A stretch of DNA of 64,000 nt from Aurantiochytrium sp. KH105 (Eukaryota; Sar; Bigyra; Thraustochytrida; Thraustochytriidae): positions 248,001 to 312,000 of the forward strand of contig BGKB01000079.1 in assembly GCA_003116975.1 (NCBI GenBank), written 5' to 3'. Both the position numbers and the translations under genes were made by a program. The notes below the pieces were generated by a model, which had not been told where the DNA came from, did no database searches, and saw only the letters and a list, made by a program, of their open reading frames with translations. Below are positions 49,769 through 58,474 of this stretch, piece by piece; the first letter of the stretch is position 1, and every line of letters starts with the position of its first letter.

Positions 49769-52700
49769 TTACTGCTTGGTGTCCCGGAGCTTGCCGGGCT
49801 CCTTCATGAGCATGATGCGCATCTCGGTCATGTCCTCGATGGCATAGCGCACACCCTCACGGCCAAGGCCGGAGTCCTTCACGCCACCATACGGCTGCGA
49901 GTCGATGCGGTACGACGGCACATTGTTGATGACGACGCCGCCGCAGTGCATGTTCTCAAAGGCGTAGTGGGCCTTGGAGAGGTTGTTGGTGAAGACACCT
50001 GCCTGAAGACCGTAGCGGGAGTTGTTGACCTCGTCGACGATCGAGGCAAAGTCCGAGTACGGCTCGAGGCAGACGGCGGGGCCAAAGAGCTCCTCGTTGT
50101 AAATGGTACAATCGTGCGAAACGTTTTCGAGCACGGTGGCCTCCACGAAGTTCGTGCCCTGCTTGTTTCCACCCGTGAGCAGGTTGGCGCCCTTGTCGGT
50201 AGCCTCCTTGATCCACTCTGTGATGCGATCAGCATCCTTCTCGCTGATGACGGGACCGAGGAAGGTGTCCTCCTCCTTGGGGTCGCCCATTTTGAGACTC
50301 TTTACCTTTTCGACAAAGGCGTCCTTGAAGCGGGAGTAAATGGACTCGTGCACAAAGAGTCGCTGCACAGAAATGCAGCTTTGTCCACTTTGATAGAACG
50401 CACCCGTGGTGATGGACTGAACGACTGTGTCGAGCCCCTCATCGAGATCATCCACAACGCAGGCAGCGTTACCGCCAAGCTCGAGCACGACGTGCTTCTT
50501 GCTCGCTTTCGCTTTGAGTTCCCAGCCGACGGAGGCGGAACCGGTAAAGGAAAGAAGCTTGAAGCGGTCATCGGTCGTGAGAGCATCGCCGGACTCACGC
50601 GTGCAAGGCAGCACGGAAAAACCTTCCTTGGGCATGTTAGGGTCGTTGGCGAGAATCTCGCCCACGAGCAAGGAACCAAGCGGAGTGCGGCTTGCGGGCT
50701 TGACGACAAAGGGGCAGCCGGCGGCAATCGCCGGTGCCACCTTGCTGGCCAAAAGGTTGAGCGGGAAGTTGAAAGGGGAGATCATGCTGACCGGACCGCG
50801 CGGGAAGCGCTTGACGATGCCCTGATACCCGTGGGCACGCTTGGCAATGTCCATGTCGCCGGCCTCGCCATACATGCGAACTGTTTCTTCGGCAGCGATT
50901 TCAAAGGTCTGCACAAGGCGTTCGACCTCGCCGCGAGCGTCACTGATCGCCTTACCATTTTCAATGGTGGTCATCATGGCAAGCTCTTCGCTGCGGCGGC
51001 GCGCTTCCCGCGCAACGTTCATGAGGATCTCCTTGCGCACGTAGTGCGGAAGGGCTGCCATCTTGCGGGCTCCCGTGGTGGAGACCTCGTGGATGGCAGT
51101 CTCCATGTCGGACTTGGTTGCGACAGCCACCTTGCAAAAGACTTCGTTGGTGTGCTTGTCCATCACCTCGAGGTCCTCATTGGCGTACACGGGACGTCCC
51201 ACGAGGTAAAAGGGGACGCTGTCGCCCTTGTTGATGCTCCACTTTTCGCTCTCCTTGCTGTCGCTCTGCGATGTGGACTTGTTCTCGCTCTTTTCCGATG
51301 TCGAAGCAGACTTTGAATCCGACTCCGAGGAGGACTTGGCGGCCGAAGAGCTGGAAGCTGATTTCTCTTGCTGGGACTCTTCGCAGCCCTTTGTCTCCGA
51401 TGTAGAGGAGCGCTCCGAGTTGGAGCGACGCACCTTGTCAAGACGCTTGGTGCATTCCTCGGAAGCCTCCTTGGAGGCCTCCTCAGCTTCTTCCTTGGAC
51501 GAGGGGGGCAGAGAGTCTCCGAGGAGAATGTCTTCGCCAAATTCGTCGACGATGCGACGCAAAATCTCCGAAGCCTCAGATGGTACCTTTTCGAGCATGT
51601 CCGAGACCCAGCGGTAGGTGACGGGGACCTCGACGACGTGGACGCCCTTGGTTCCGATGCAGTGGCGCAGAACGTCGGCAAAGTCCTCGGTCTTGGACAC
51701 GCGATGGCCTTGGGCGCCAAAGGCCTCGGCGTGTTTGACAAAGTCGGGGTTCCGCAGGTCCAAATTGTACTCGTCAAAGTTCATGCCCTCTTGCTTCCAC
51801 TTGATCATACCGAGAGCGTTGTCATTGAGAACGAGCACGGTGATGTTGAAGCCGTACTGGACGGCGGTGGCGAGCTCCTCGCTGTTCATGAGGTAGCCGC
51901 CGTCGCCGCAAATGGCGACGACGGGCTGGTCCGGGCTAACCAGATTGGTGCCGATGGCGTTTGGCAGACCGGCGCCCATGGTGGCCAGGGCATTGTCGAG
52001 AAGCACGGTGAGCGGCTCGACAGCCTTGTAGTAGCGCGCGACCATGACCTTGTACAGGCCATTATCGAGGCTAAGAATGGCGTCGTCAGGAAGCACCTTG
52101 CGCATGTCAGTGATGACGCGGGCGACGTTCATGGGGAACTGATCATCGTCGGTGCCACGCTGCATGCACTCATCGGTGTACTCTTTGATGCGGCGAAAGG
52201 GAGCAGCATCAAAGACCTTGTTGTCGGCGCGCAGCTTTTCTTTGATTTGCCAGACTGCGTTGGCGCAGTCGCCCACAATCTCGACCTGCGGAAAATACGT
52301 CGAGTCGACGTGCGCAGGATCAAAGCTGATGTGAATGACCTTTCGAGACGAGGCGCCCGAAGACATGATGAAGGGAGGCTTCTCCGTGGTGTCGTGGCCG
52401 ACCATGATGATGACGTCGCTAATGTCGAGAGCGGCGTGGATGTAGTCTTTGGAGCTGATGGCGGCGCATCCGAGAAAGAACTCGCTCCGCTCGTCGACGA
52501 CACCCTTGCCCATTTGAGTGGAGACCACATGAATCTTGAGCTCATCGACGAACTCGCGAATGGCCCGACGTGCGCGGTGGCGGTTGGCAGCTGCGCCGAC
52601 GATCATGATGGGTCTCTTTGCATTGCGGAGGATGTCGACCGCGCCGTGCGTGCCCTTTTCGTCGGTGACGGGCCGGCGAACAGGCGTGGGCTCAAAGAGA

Positions 52701-53230
52701 TTGAACTCAGTTTGCATGGAGGCAATGTCCTCGGGCAGCTCGAGGAGCGTCGGGCCAGGCTTCTCGGTGGTTGCCTCGCGGAAGGCGCGACGGACCATGG
52801 ACGGCACGAGGTTGCCGTCGGTGATGGTCTTGGCATACTTTGTCAGGGGTTGGTACATGGAGACAATATCAACAATTTGGAACTCGGCCTGTTTGGTGCT
52901 ACGGATGCCCTTTTGACCCGTGAGGAAGACACAGGGCATGCCGCCAAGATGCGCAAATGCCGCCGCCGTGGTAAAGTTTGTCGCTCCGGGTCCGAGCGTG
53001 GAGAGAGCGACGGCCTTGACTTGGCCCGTAAGTCTGCCCACGGTGGCGCAGATGAAGCCTGCGGCCTGTTCATGGCGCGTGAGGATCACCTTGATCTTGC
53101 TCTTGCGCAGCGATTCGAGCACGTCCAGGTTTTCCTCTCCCGGGATGCCCACCACGTACTCGACGCCCTCATTCTCGAGCGCCTTGACCAGCAGGTCGCT
53201 GACCTTGATCTTCGACTTGTCGTCGCCCAT
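49769..53230 (-). CDS. Fusion: thiamine-diphosphate acetolactate-synthase-like enzyme + aldehyde dehydrogenase
   Basis: One 1153-codon frame holds two complete enzymes. Residues 1-565 are a ThDP enzyme of the IlvB/AlsS type: GIPGEENLD, catalytic Glu54 in TRHEQAAGF, STLGPGATN, FQIVDIVSMYQPLTKY, and the cofactor motif GDGGYLMN (from 442) with N471. It lacks the RFDDR-type FAD signature, so it looks like the FAD-free or catabolic group. Residues 575-665 are a Ser/Glu/Lys linker. Residues 670-1153 are an NAD(P)-dependent aldehyde dehydrogenase with N821 (SPFNFPLN), K844, E917 (LELGG) and catalytic C952 (GQSCISVQR). No targeting peptide or PTS1 is seen. Pyruvate or another 2-oxo acid could feed the first half and an aldehyde product the second; this coupling is inference. 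Confidence 0.93.
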   Translation of the reverse strand: MGDDKSKIKVSDLLVKALENEGVEYVVGIPGEENLDVLESLRKSKIKVILTRHEQAAGFICATVGRLTGQVKAVALSTLGPGATNFTTAAAFAHLGGMPCVFLTGQKGIRSTKQAEFQIVDIVSMYQPLTKYAKTITDGNLVPSMVRRAFREATTEKPGPTLLELPEDIASMQTEFNLFEPTPVRRPVTDEKGTHGAVDILRNAKRPIMIVGAAANRHRARRAIREFVDELKIHVVSTQMGKGVVDERSEFFLGCAAISSKDYIHAALDISDVIIMVGHDTTEKPPFIMSSGASSRKVIHISFDPAHVDSTYFPQVEIVGDCANAVWQIKEKLRADNKVFDAAPFRRIKEYTDECMQRGTDDDQFPMNVARVITDMRKVLPDDAILSLDNGLYKVMVARYYKAVEPLTVLLDNALATMGAGLPNAIGTNLVSPDQPVVAICGDGGYLMNSEELATAVQYGFNITVLVLNDNALGMIKWKQEGMNFDEYNLDLRNPDFVKHAEAFGAQGHRVSKTEDFADVLRHCIGTKGVHVVEVPVTYRWVSDMLEKVPSEASEILRRIVDEFGEDILLGDSLPPSSKEEAEEASKEASEECTKRLDKVRRSNSERSSTSETKGCEESQQEKSASSSSAAKSSSESDSKSASTSEKSENKSTSQSDSKESEKWSINKGDSVPFYLVGRPVYANEDLEVMDKHTNEVFCKVAVATKSDMETAIHEVSTTGARKMAALPHYVRKEILMNVAREARRRSEELAMMTTIENGKAISDARGEVERLVQTFEIAAEETVRMYGEAGDMDIAKRAHGYQGIVKRFPRGPVSMISPFNFPLNLLASKVAPAIAAGCPFVVKPASRTPLGSLLVGEILANDPNMPKEGFSVLPCTRESGDALTTDDRFKLLSFTGSASVGWELKAKASKKHVVLELGGNAACVVDDLDEGLDTVVQSITTGAFYQSGQSCISVQRLFVHESIYSRFKDAFVEKVKSLKMGDPKEEDTFLGPVISEKDADRITEWIKEATDKGANLLTGGNKQGTNFVEATVLENVSHDCTIYNEELFGPAVCLEPYSDFASIVDEVNNSRYGLQAGVFTNNLSKAHYAFENMHCGGVVINNVPSYRIDSQPYGGVKDSGLGREGVRYAIEDMTEMRIMLMKEPGKLRDTKQ

Positions 53231-54527
53231 CCTTGCCTGCTCTGCAAGCTTCGTCTATCCCCGTCGTCTTTTCCGCCTCCAATTCGGGTTTGCTGCCCGA
53301 GACGCCGAGCCAAGCCAAGCCAAGCCAAGCCGAAAGCCTAGCCCAGCTCACTCAAGTTCTGATGAGGTCACAGTGACTCACAGTCAGGACTGTCCGTGTG
53401 CGCGGAGAAAATTTCGTTCGCTCTGTCGATCACCAAAGTCCTCCAGCCAGGGTCTGCGCGCCACCTGGCTGCTCCGCTGAGTCTTCCTCCTCCTGTCACC
53501 CGCTCCCGAGCAGCGCCAGCAGCAGCTGCAGCTACCATGGCTACTGCGCCGCCACCACCTCCCGAAGCTCGAGGCAAAGCCACGCCGCGGCGTCGACCGC
53601 GCACGAGCAGCCACGAGCAACGCCGCGCAGCTCTGGAAACCTTCGCAGCAGCCAGCCAGCTCTCGTGACTCTCTCCGCCGACCCAGCGGGGCTGCGCCTC
53701 ACCGAGGCGCGCCTCGGCTGCGTCCCCTCTGCGCTCTCAGCCGCGGGGCTGCGCGGTGTGTGCCATGGCGTACACTAGCTTATACCGCGCCCACAAAGGG
53801 CCGGCTTGTGATGTATACTAGGCCTAGCCGCACAGGAGATGATGTAAGGGACGAGGCCCACTCTACTCTACGGGCTGCGGCTGGGACGCAGGAGAGCCTC
53901 GCGGGGCGGCGGGATCTGCACGGAGCAACTCGAGGCGATCGACAGATGTAGATTGATTGGTGCCTCGCCTTCTTGGTGTGCCTCGCCGACGCCGGAGCCG
54001 TGACGCGACGAAGATGAATCTGCAGGACGCAAGCCGAGCAAGGTGCGAAGGCCGTCGACGACCCGGCGTCGCCAGTGCAGCCGAAACGCGATAGTCTCAC
54101 CGCGTCCCAACCGGCAAGGATGAGCGAGGCGAGGAGGACCGTGACATCGACTCGGGCGCGAGGAGTCTCTCGCTACCCGTCGCAGTCGGTTCCGATGCTC
54201 GCTCGATCCGAGCTGGGGCCGAACGTGGGACGCAAGCGTGCGTGCACTGCGATGAAATGCAGTAATCGTGGCATGGTCAAGTCGCGTCGCCGCCGTCGAT
54301 TGTGACAGCCGACAAGCTTGCCGACAAGACAAAAGCAGCGTGCATTCTTTGATCTGTGATGGCTGCTTGCGCCACCGACGACATGAAAGTAATTCGCAGC
54401 CGTGCGCAAGCTGGACTTGACGGCCAGAGGCGACAGGAGAAATGAGAGCGAGAACAACAACGACATCAAAGTGCAAAATGAATGGACATGTATGTGGATG
54501 GGTGGGGAGAATTATGATAGATATAAC
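53231..54527. other. Intergenic, 1.3 kb
   Basis: Promoter of the fusion gene and 3' flank of the beta-oxidation gene. An (AAGCC)n repeat at 53307-53331 lies 77 bp upstream of the fusion start. An AGGCCTAG palindrome is at 53820. Open frames are Arg/Ser-rich and not supported. Confidence 0.5.
53307..53331. repeat. (AAGCC)n pentanucleotide repeat
   Basis: Five copies in the presumed leader or core promoter of the fusion gene. Confidence 0.88.
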
Positions 54528-56663
54528 TTAGAGCTTGGCGTTGACCTTTTTGGAGTTCTTGGCCCAGTACGCGGCAAGAGACTGGTTGGCAGCAACGCAG
54601 TCCTTGAGCAGGTTGGAGGGACGAAGGTGCTCCTTGGGGTTCTTCTTGCTGAATTCCTCGAGGGCCTGGAGGATCTTGGGAAGACCGTAGGCATCAGCCC
54701 AGTGCATGGGGCCGCCGCGGTAGCGCGGCCAGTTGTAGCCATGCACGAGAGCAACATCAATATCCTGAGGACGAATGGCAAAGCCCTCTTCGAGGATCTT
54801 AAAGCCCTCATTGACAATGGGCAAAAAGAGACGCTGCAAAATCTCCTCCTTGTCGACCTTGCGCGCAGTGATTCCCTTGACCTTGCGAACGGCCTCGATC
54901 TTGTCGAGCACAGACTGGTTCACAGTGCGCTTGCGGTTCTCGTCGTAATCGTAGTAGCCGGCGCCGTTCTTCTGGCCGAGGCGGCCGTTGACAGCGAGCC
55001 AATCGTCAACCGACGTCTCGGTGTTGACCTCGCCGCGCTTCTTGCGAGCCTCAAAACCGACATCACCGGTAAGGTCACGCAGCTGAAAGGGCCCAAGAGG
55101 CATGCCATACTCGACAGCGACGCCATCGATCTCGGTAAGCGGAGCACCCTCCATGAGAAGGCTGCGGGCCTCTGCAGAATAGTTAGCCATCATGCGGTTC
55201 GCAATAAAGCCGTGGCAGTTGCCCGCAAGGACGCACCACTTGCCGATGCGCGAGCCGACATCCATGGCGGTCGCGATGGTGGCGTCGCTGGTCTTGGCGC
55301 CGCGCACATTCTCGAGAAGAGGCATGACGTTGGCGGGGGAGAAGAAGTGCATGCCAATGACGTTCTCCGGGCGCTTGGTGGCGCTGGCAATCTCGTCGAT
55401 GCTGAGAAAAGAGGTGTTGGAAGCAAGAACGGCGTCCGGCTTGCAGTGCTTGTCGAGAAGGGCAAAAATCTCCTTCTTGACCTCCATGACCTCAAAGACG
55501 GCCTCAATGACAACGTCCGCGTCCGCAATGTCCTCGTACGAGGTGGTGGAGCTGAAGAGTGAGAGAATCTGGTCGACGCGAGCCTGCGTCTTGGAGCCGC
55601 GCTTGACGCTACGGGCGTAGTTGGCCTTGATGACGCTCATTCCCTTGTCGATGAACTTCTGCTCGCGATCCAGAAGCGTGACGGCGATGCCAGCTTCGGC
55701 GAGCGACATGGCGATACCGCCGGCCATGAGGCCCGAGCCGATGAGAGCGGCCTTCTTGACCTTGTTGGGCTTGGCCTTGAGGCCCGGGATCTTGGCGGCG
55801 CCACGCTCCGAAAAGAAGACGTGCTGGAGGGCGTTCGCCTCGGGGCTGCCAATGAGGGTGGCAAAAAGCTTGCGCTCGGTCTCGCAGCCGTCCTTGAAGG
55901 ATGACTTGGTGGCGGCCTCGACGCAGTCGATGATGCGCTGCGGTGCGGTCTGGCCCTTGCGCTTGGCGGCGTACTGCTTGCGCATCTTGTTGAAAAAGGC
56001 GGCATCGACCTTCTTGCCCGGGACCTGCTTGACCTCGCTGATCTTGCGACCCGAGTTGCTCGGGTTAGAGCTCGCCTTTTCGAGGGCAAAGGCGACAGCG
56101 TCCTCGACAAGGCTTTCGGCGGGGACCACCTTGTCGGCGACGCCCCACTCGGCAGCCTTCTTGGACGGCACATGGGCGCCAGAGCACATAAAGTCGAGAG
56201 CGGCCTCGGCACCGATCAGGCGCGGCAGGCGCTGGGTGCCCTGACCGCCAGGGAGGAGGCCGATGTTTACCTCGGGAAGGCCGATCATTGCGTTGGAGGC
56301 CATGACGCGGTAATGGCATCCGAGGGCGAGCTCGAGGCCGCCGCCCAGAGTGAAGCCTTGAATGGCCGCCACAACGGGGACCTTGAGGTCCTCAAAGTAC
56401 TCCATGAAACCCTTGCGCGGGTACCGATCATGCTTCTTGTTCAGGTCCACGATATCGGCACCGGCGCACAGAGCACGGGACCCAGCGCCGCGCACGACGA
56501 CGGCCTTGATGCTCTTGTCGGCGTCGATCTTGTCGGCGGCATCCTCAATGCCCAGCTGGACGGCGTTGCTCAGCGTGTTCAGCGGGAAGTGGTCCAGCGT
56601 CACAATCGCGCAGCCGTCCGGCCGTACCTCGAGGTCCACGCGGTTCGTGCCGGGTGCGCTCAT
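54528..56663 (-). CDS. EHHADH: Peroxisomal L-bifunctional enzyme: enoyl-CoA hydratase / 3-hydroxyacyl-CoA dehydrogenase
   Basis: A 711-residue enzyme doing steps two and three of peroxisomal beta-oxidation: hydration of trans-2-enoyl-CoA and NAD-dependent oxidation of the L-3-hydroxyacyl-CoA. The hydratase half (1-190) shows CAGADIVDL, GGGLELALGCHYR with Glu111 and GLPEVNIGLLPGGQGTQRLPR-type sequence with Glu131. The dehydrogenase half begins near 300 with the dinucleotide motif KAALIGSGLMAGGIAMSLAEAG and has NTSFLSIDEIA and GMHFFSPANVMPLLE with its catalytic His. Two C-terminal dimerisation domains follow. The chain ends AKL, a canonical type 1 peroxisomal targeting signal read by PEX5. The ATG at 56663 (MSAPGTNRVD) is used because the upstream frame begins at GTG. 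Length equals animal EHHADH (about 720). Confidence 0.95.
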   Translation of the reverse strand: MSAPGTNRVDLEVRPDGCAIVTLDHFPLNTLSNAVQLGIEDAADKIDADKSIKAVVVRGAGSRALCAGADIVDLNKKHDRYPRKGFMEYFEDLKVPVVAAIQGFTLGGGLELALGCHYRVMASNAMIGLPEVNIGLLPGGQGTQRLPRLIGAEAALDFMCSGAHVPSKKAAEWGVADKVVPAESLVEDAVAFALEKASSNPSNSGRKISEVKQVPGKKVDAAFFNKMRKQYAAKRKGQTAPQRIIDCVEAATKSSFKDGCETERKLFATLIGSPEANALQHVFFSERGAAKIPGLKAKPNKVKKAALIGSGLMAGGIAMSLAEAGIAVTLLDREQKFIDKGMSVIKANYARSVKRGSKTQARVDQILSLFSSTTSYEDIADADVVIEAVFEVMEVKKEIFALLDKHCKPDAVLASNTSFLSIDEIASATKRPENVIGMHFFSPANVMPLLENVRGAKTSDATIATAMDVGSRIGKWCVLAGNCHGFIANRMMANYSAEARSLLMEGAPLTEIDGVAVEYGMPLGPFQLRDLTGDVGFEARKKRGEVNTETSVDDWLAVNGRLGQKNGAGYYDYDENRKRTVNQSVLDKIEAVRKVKGITARKVDKEEILQRLFLPIVNEGFKILEEGFAIRPQDIDVALVHGYNWPRYRGGPMHWADAYGLPKILQALEEFSKKNPKEHLRPSNLLKDCVAANQSLAAYWAKNSKKVNAKL

Positions 56664-57484
56664 GGTGTCTGTAGTACTACACGTATAGCCTCGCGACGGG
56701 AGCTCGTTCACTCACGCACGCGCGCTAGCGGCGTCGGCCGGGAGGCGGAGCGGACAAACAACTCTACGCTCGGCTCAGCTTGGCTTGGCTTGGCTTGGCT
56801 TGGCTTGGCTCAGCTTGACGTGGCTCGGCAGGTTGCGAGTTTGCTTGCTGCCGCTACGCGATCGGAGTCCGCGCTTCCAGTCTCTGTCAGACTTGTCAGG
56901 CCTATCTTGCCCCGCCCCTACGGGTCCTAGGCGGTACCTATGGCTCGCAGCGCCACGCAGGGACAGACGGTCGGACGAGGCCGCCCTGCGCCGTCTCGGT
57001 CCCCGTCGCCTTTCGCCCCGCCGTGCCGCGCGCGATTTAAGCGTATATTCTTGTAATTACTGCCCGATGTGGCCAATTTTGGAAAGAGGAGAGACTACAG
57101 ATACAAGACTTTTCATTCAAGGAAGAGAATGATACAGCGGAGGTTCAGGACGGAGCAAAACCTGGCTTTTCTTCTTTTCCTCTTTTTTCTCTTTTGCGCG
57201 CAAGGATAGAAAGGAGAAAGCTTCCGCCGGCCAGGTTGGTTTCTTTCCGGCCTCAGCGCCGCGACTCTGTCGTGCGCAGAAGGAGAAACAGGGCATGGCG
57301 GCTGGGGCGGCTGGCTGGCCGGTGGTGCGCGGAATCGAGGGCGAAGAGGCGAAGAGGACGGGATTAGGTTGTGAGGTGAGGTGATGTGAGGTCAGGCGGT
57401 ATGGGCTACGATGTCATGCCGATCACTGGCGCACACGGAAGGTGTGCGCGATTTCGAGGACACCTTACGGGGACATCAAAAAGA
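56664..57484. other. Intergenic: 5' flank of the beta-oxidation gene
   Basis: Contains a (CTTGG)n repeat, CG-rich DNA at 56930-57040, a CT/TC-rich stretch near 57170-57200, and an 8-bp hairpin at 57429-57449 (GCGCACAC, loop GGAAG, GTGTGCGC) just before the tandem array. No gene. Confidence 0.55.
56779..56810. repeat. (CTTGG)n pentanucleotide repeat
   Basis: Six copies about 116 bp upstream of the bifunctional-enzyme start codon. Confidence 0.9.
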
Positions 57485-58474
57485 GGACAAAAAAAGAGAA
57501 AGGTGCGAGTATCGAAATGCCGTCTGCGAGCGGGGAGACCGATGCGAACAGGTGTGGATTTCCTGTCCGCGAGTCGTAGCTCCCCTTGAATCAGTCAAAA
57601 TTCGGGCTTCTGTGAAATTACTCACTCACGCCGTGGCTCACATTGCACGAACCTCCTCGCCATGCTTATAAAGGCCTCTCTCTTCTGGAATGGTGCAAAA
57701 AGTGATCCACGATGGTTCCGCAGACTTTTGCGCGAGCAAAAAAAAAGAAAGATGCGAGTATCGAAATGCCGTCTGCGAGCGGGGCGACCGGTGCGGACAG
57801 GCACTACTATACGTATAATAGTAGGATGCCCTGTCCACGGGTCGTAGATCCCCTTTAACCAGTCAAAATTGGGACGTCTGAGGCAGAACTCACTGACGGC
57901 GTGGCTCACGTTGCACGAACCTCCTCGCCATGCTTATAAAGGGCTCTCTCTTCTGGCATGGTGCAAAAAGGGATCCTCGATGGTTCCGCAGGCTTTTGCG
58001 CGAGCAAAAAAAAAGAAAGATGCGAGTATCGAAATGTCGTCTGCGAGCGGGGCGACGCCGCGGACAGGTATGGATTTCCTGTCCGCGACTCGTAGCTCCC
58101 CTTGAATCAGTCAAAATTCGGGCTTCTGTGAAATTACTCACTGACGCCGTGGCTCACATTGCACGAACCTGCTCGCCATGCTTATAAAGGCATCTCTCTT
58201 CTGAGATGGTGCAAAAAGGGATCCTCGATGGTTCCGCAGGCTTTTATGCGAGCAAAAAGAAAGAAAGATGCGAGTATCGAAATGCCGTCTGCGAGCGGGG
58301 CGACGCCGCGGACAGGTATGGATTCCCGGTCCGCGACTCGTAGCTCCCCTTGAATCAGTCAAAATTCGGGCTTCTGTGAAATTACTCACTGACGCCGTGG
58401 CTCACATTGCACGAACCTCCTCGCCATGCTTATAAAGGCCTCTCTCTTCTGGCATGGTGCAAAAAGGGATCCCG
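57485..58474. repeat. Tandem array, four copies of a ~249 bp unit with TATA-like box and hairpin
   Basis: Anchored on GTATCGAAATG, copies start at 57509, 57758, 58026 and 58274 (periods 249, 268, 248). Each unit has, in order: the anchor and GTCTGCGAGCGGG; a hairpin with stem GCGGACAGG/CCTGTCCGC; CAGTCAAAATT; TGGCTCAC; GCTTATAAAGG, a good TATA box; an A-run preceded by GCGAGC. Identity between units is high, so the array is young or homogenised. The 19-bp excess of the second unit is exactly the replacement of the 9-nt hairpin loop by a 28-nt segment that folds itself. Short frames through the units are not conserved as protein. Function unknown: candidates are a small structured-RNA gene cluster, a promoter array or a plain satellite. 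Confidence 0.88.
57790..57837. other. Expanded hairpin in the second unit of the tandem array
   Basis: The outer stem GGACAGG/CCTGTCC is kept, while the loop contains a second stem CTACTAT/ATAGTAG around ACGTATA. Confidence 0.85.

Noticed and set aside
51368-53341. 657-codon plus-strand frame opposite the ThDP half of the fusion gene (and a similar one at 49946-51316)
   Set aside because: Antisense shadows caused by codon bias; no recognisable domain.
53868-54476. 202-codon minus-strand frame between the fusion gene and the beta-oxidation gene
   Set aside because: Starts at TTG, Arg/Ser/His-rich, no motif.
54402-56930. Long plus-strand frames opposite the bifunctional beta-oxidation gene
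   Set aside because: Antisense shadows; Val/Leu/Gly/Asp-rich with no motifs.
57646-57656. tRNA box B-like GGTTCG (minus strand) in the array, and a GGTTCGAGTCA at about 63369
   Set aside because: No box A at proper distance and no cloverleaf can be drawn.
57485-58474. Tandem array as U1, U2, U4, U5, U6 or 5S RNA genes, or as a repeated short protein
   Set aside because: No match to the 5' sequences or core loops of these RNAs. The GCCTTTATAAGC word recalls the U5 loop but does not fit it and is the TATA box read backwards. Peptide frames break between units.
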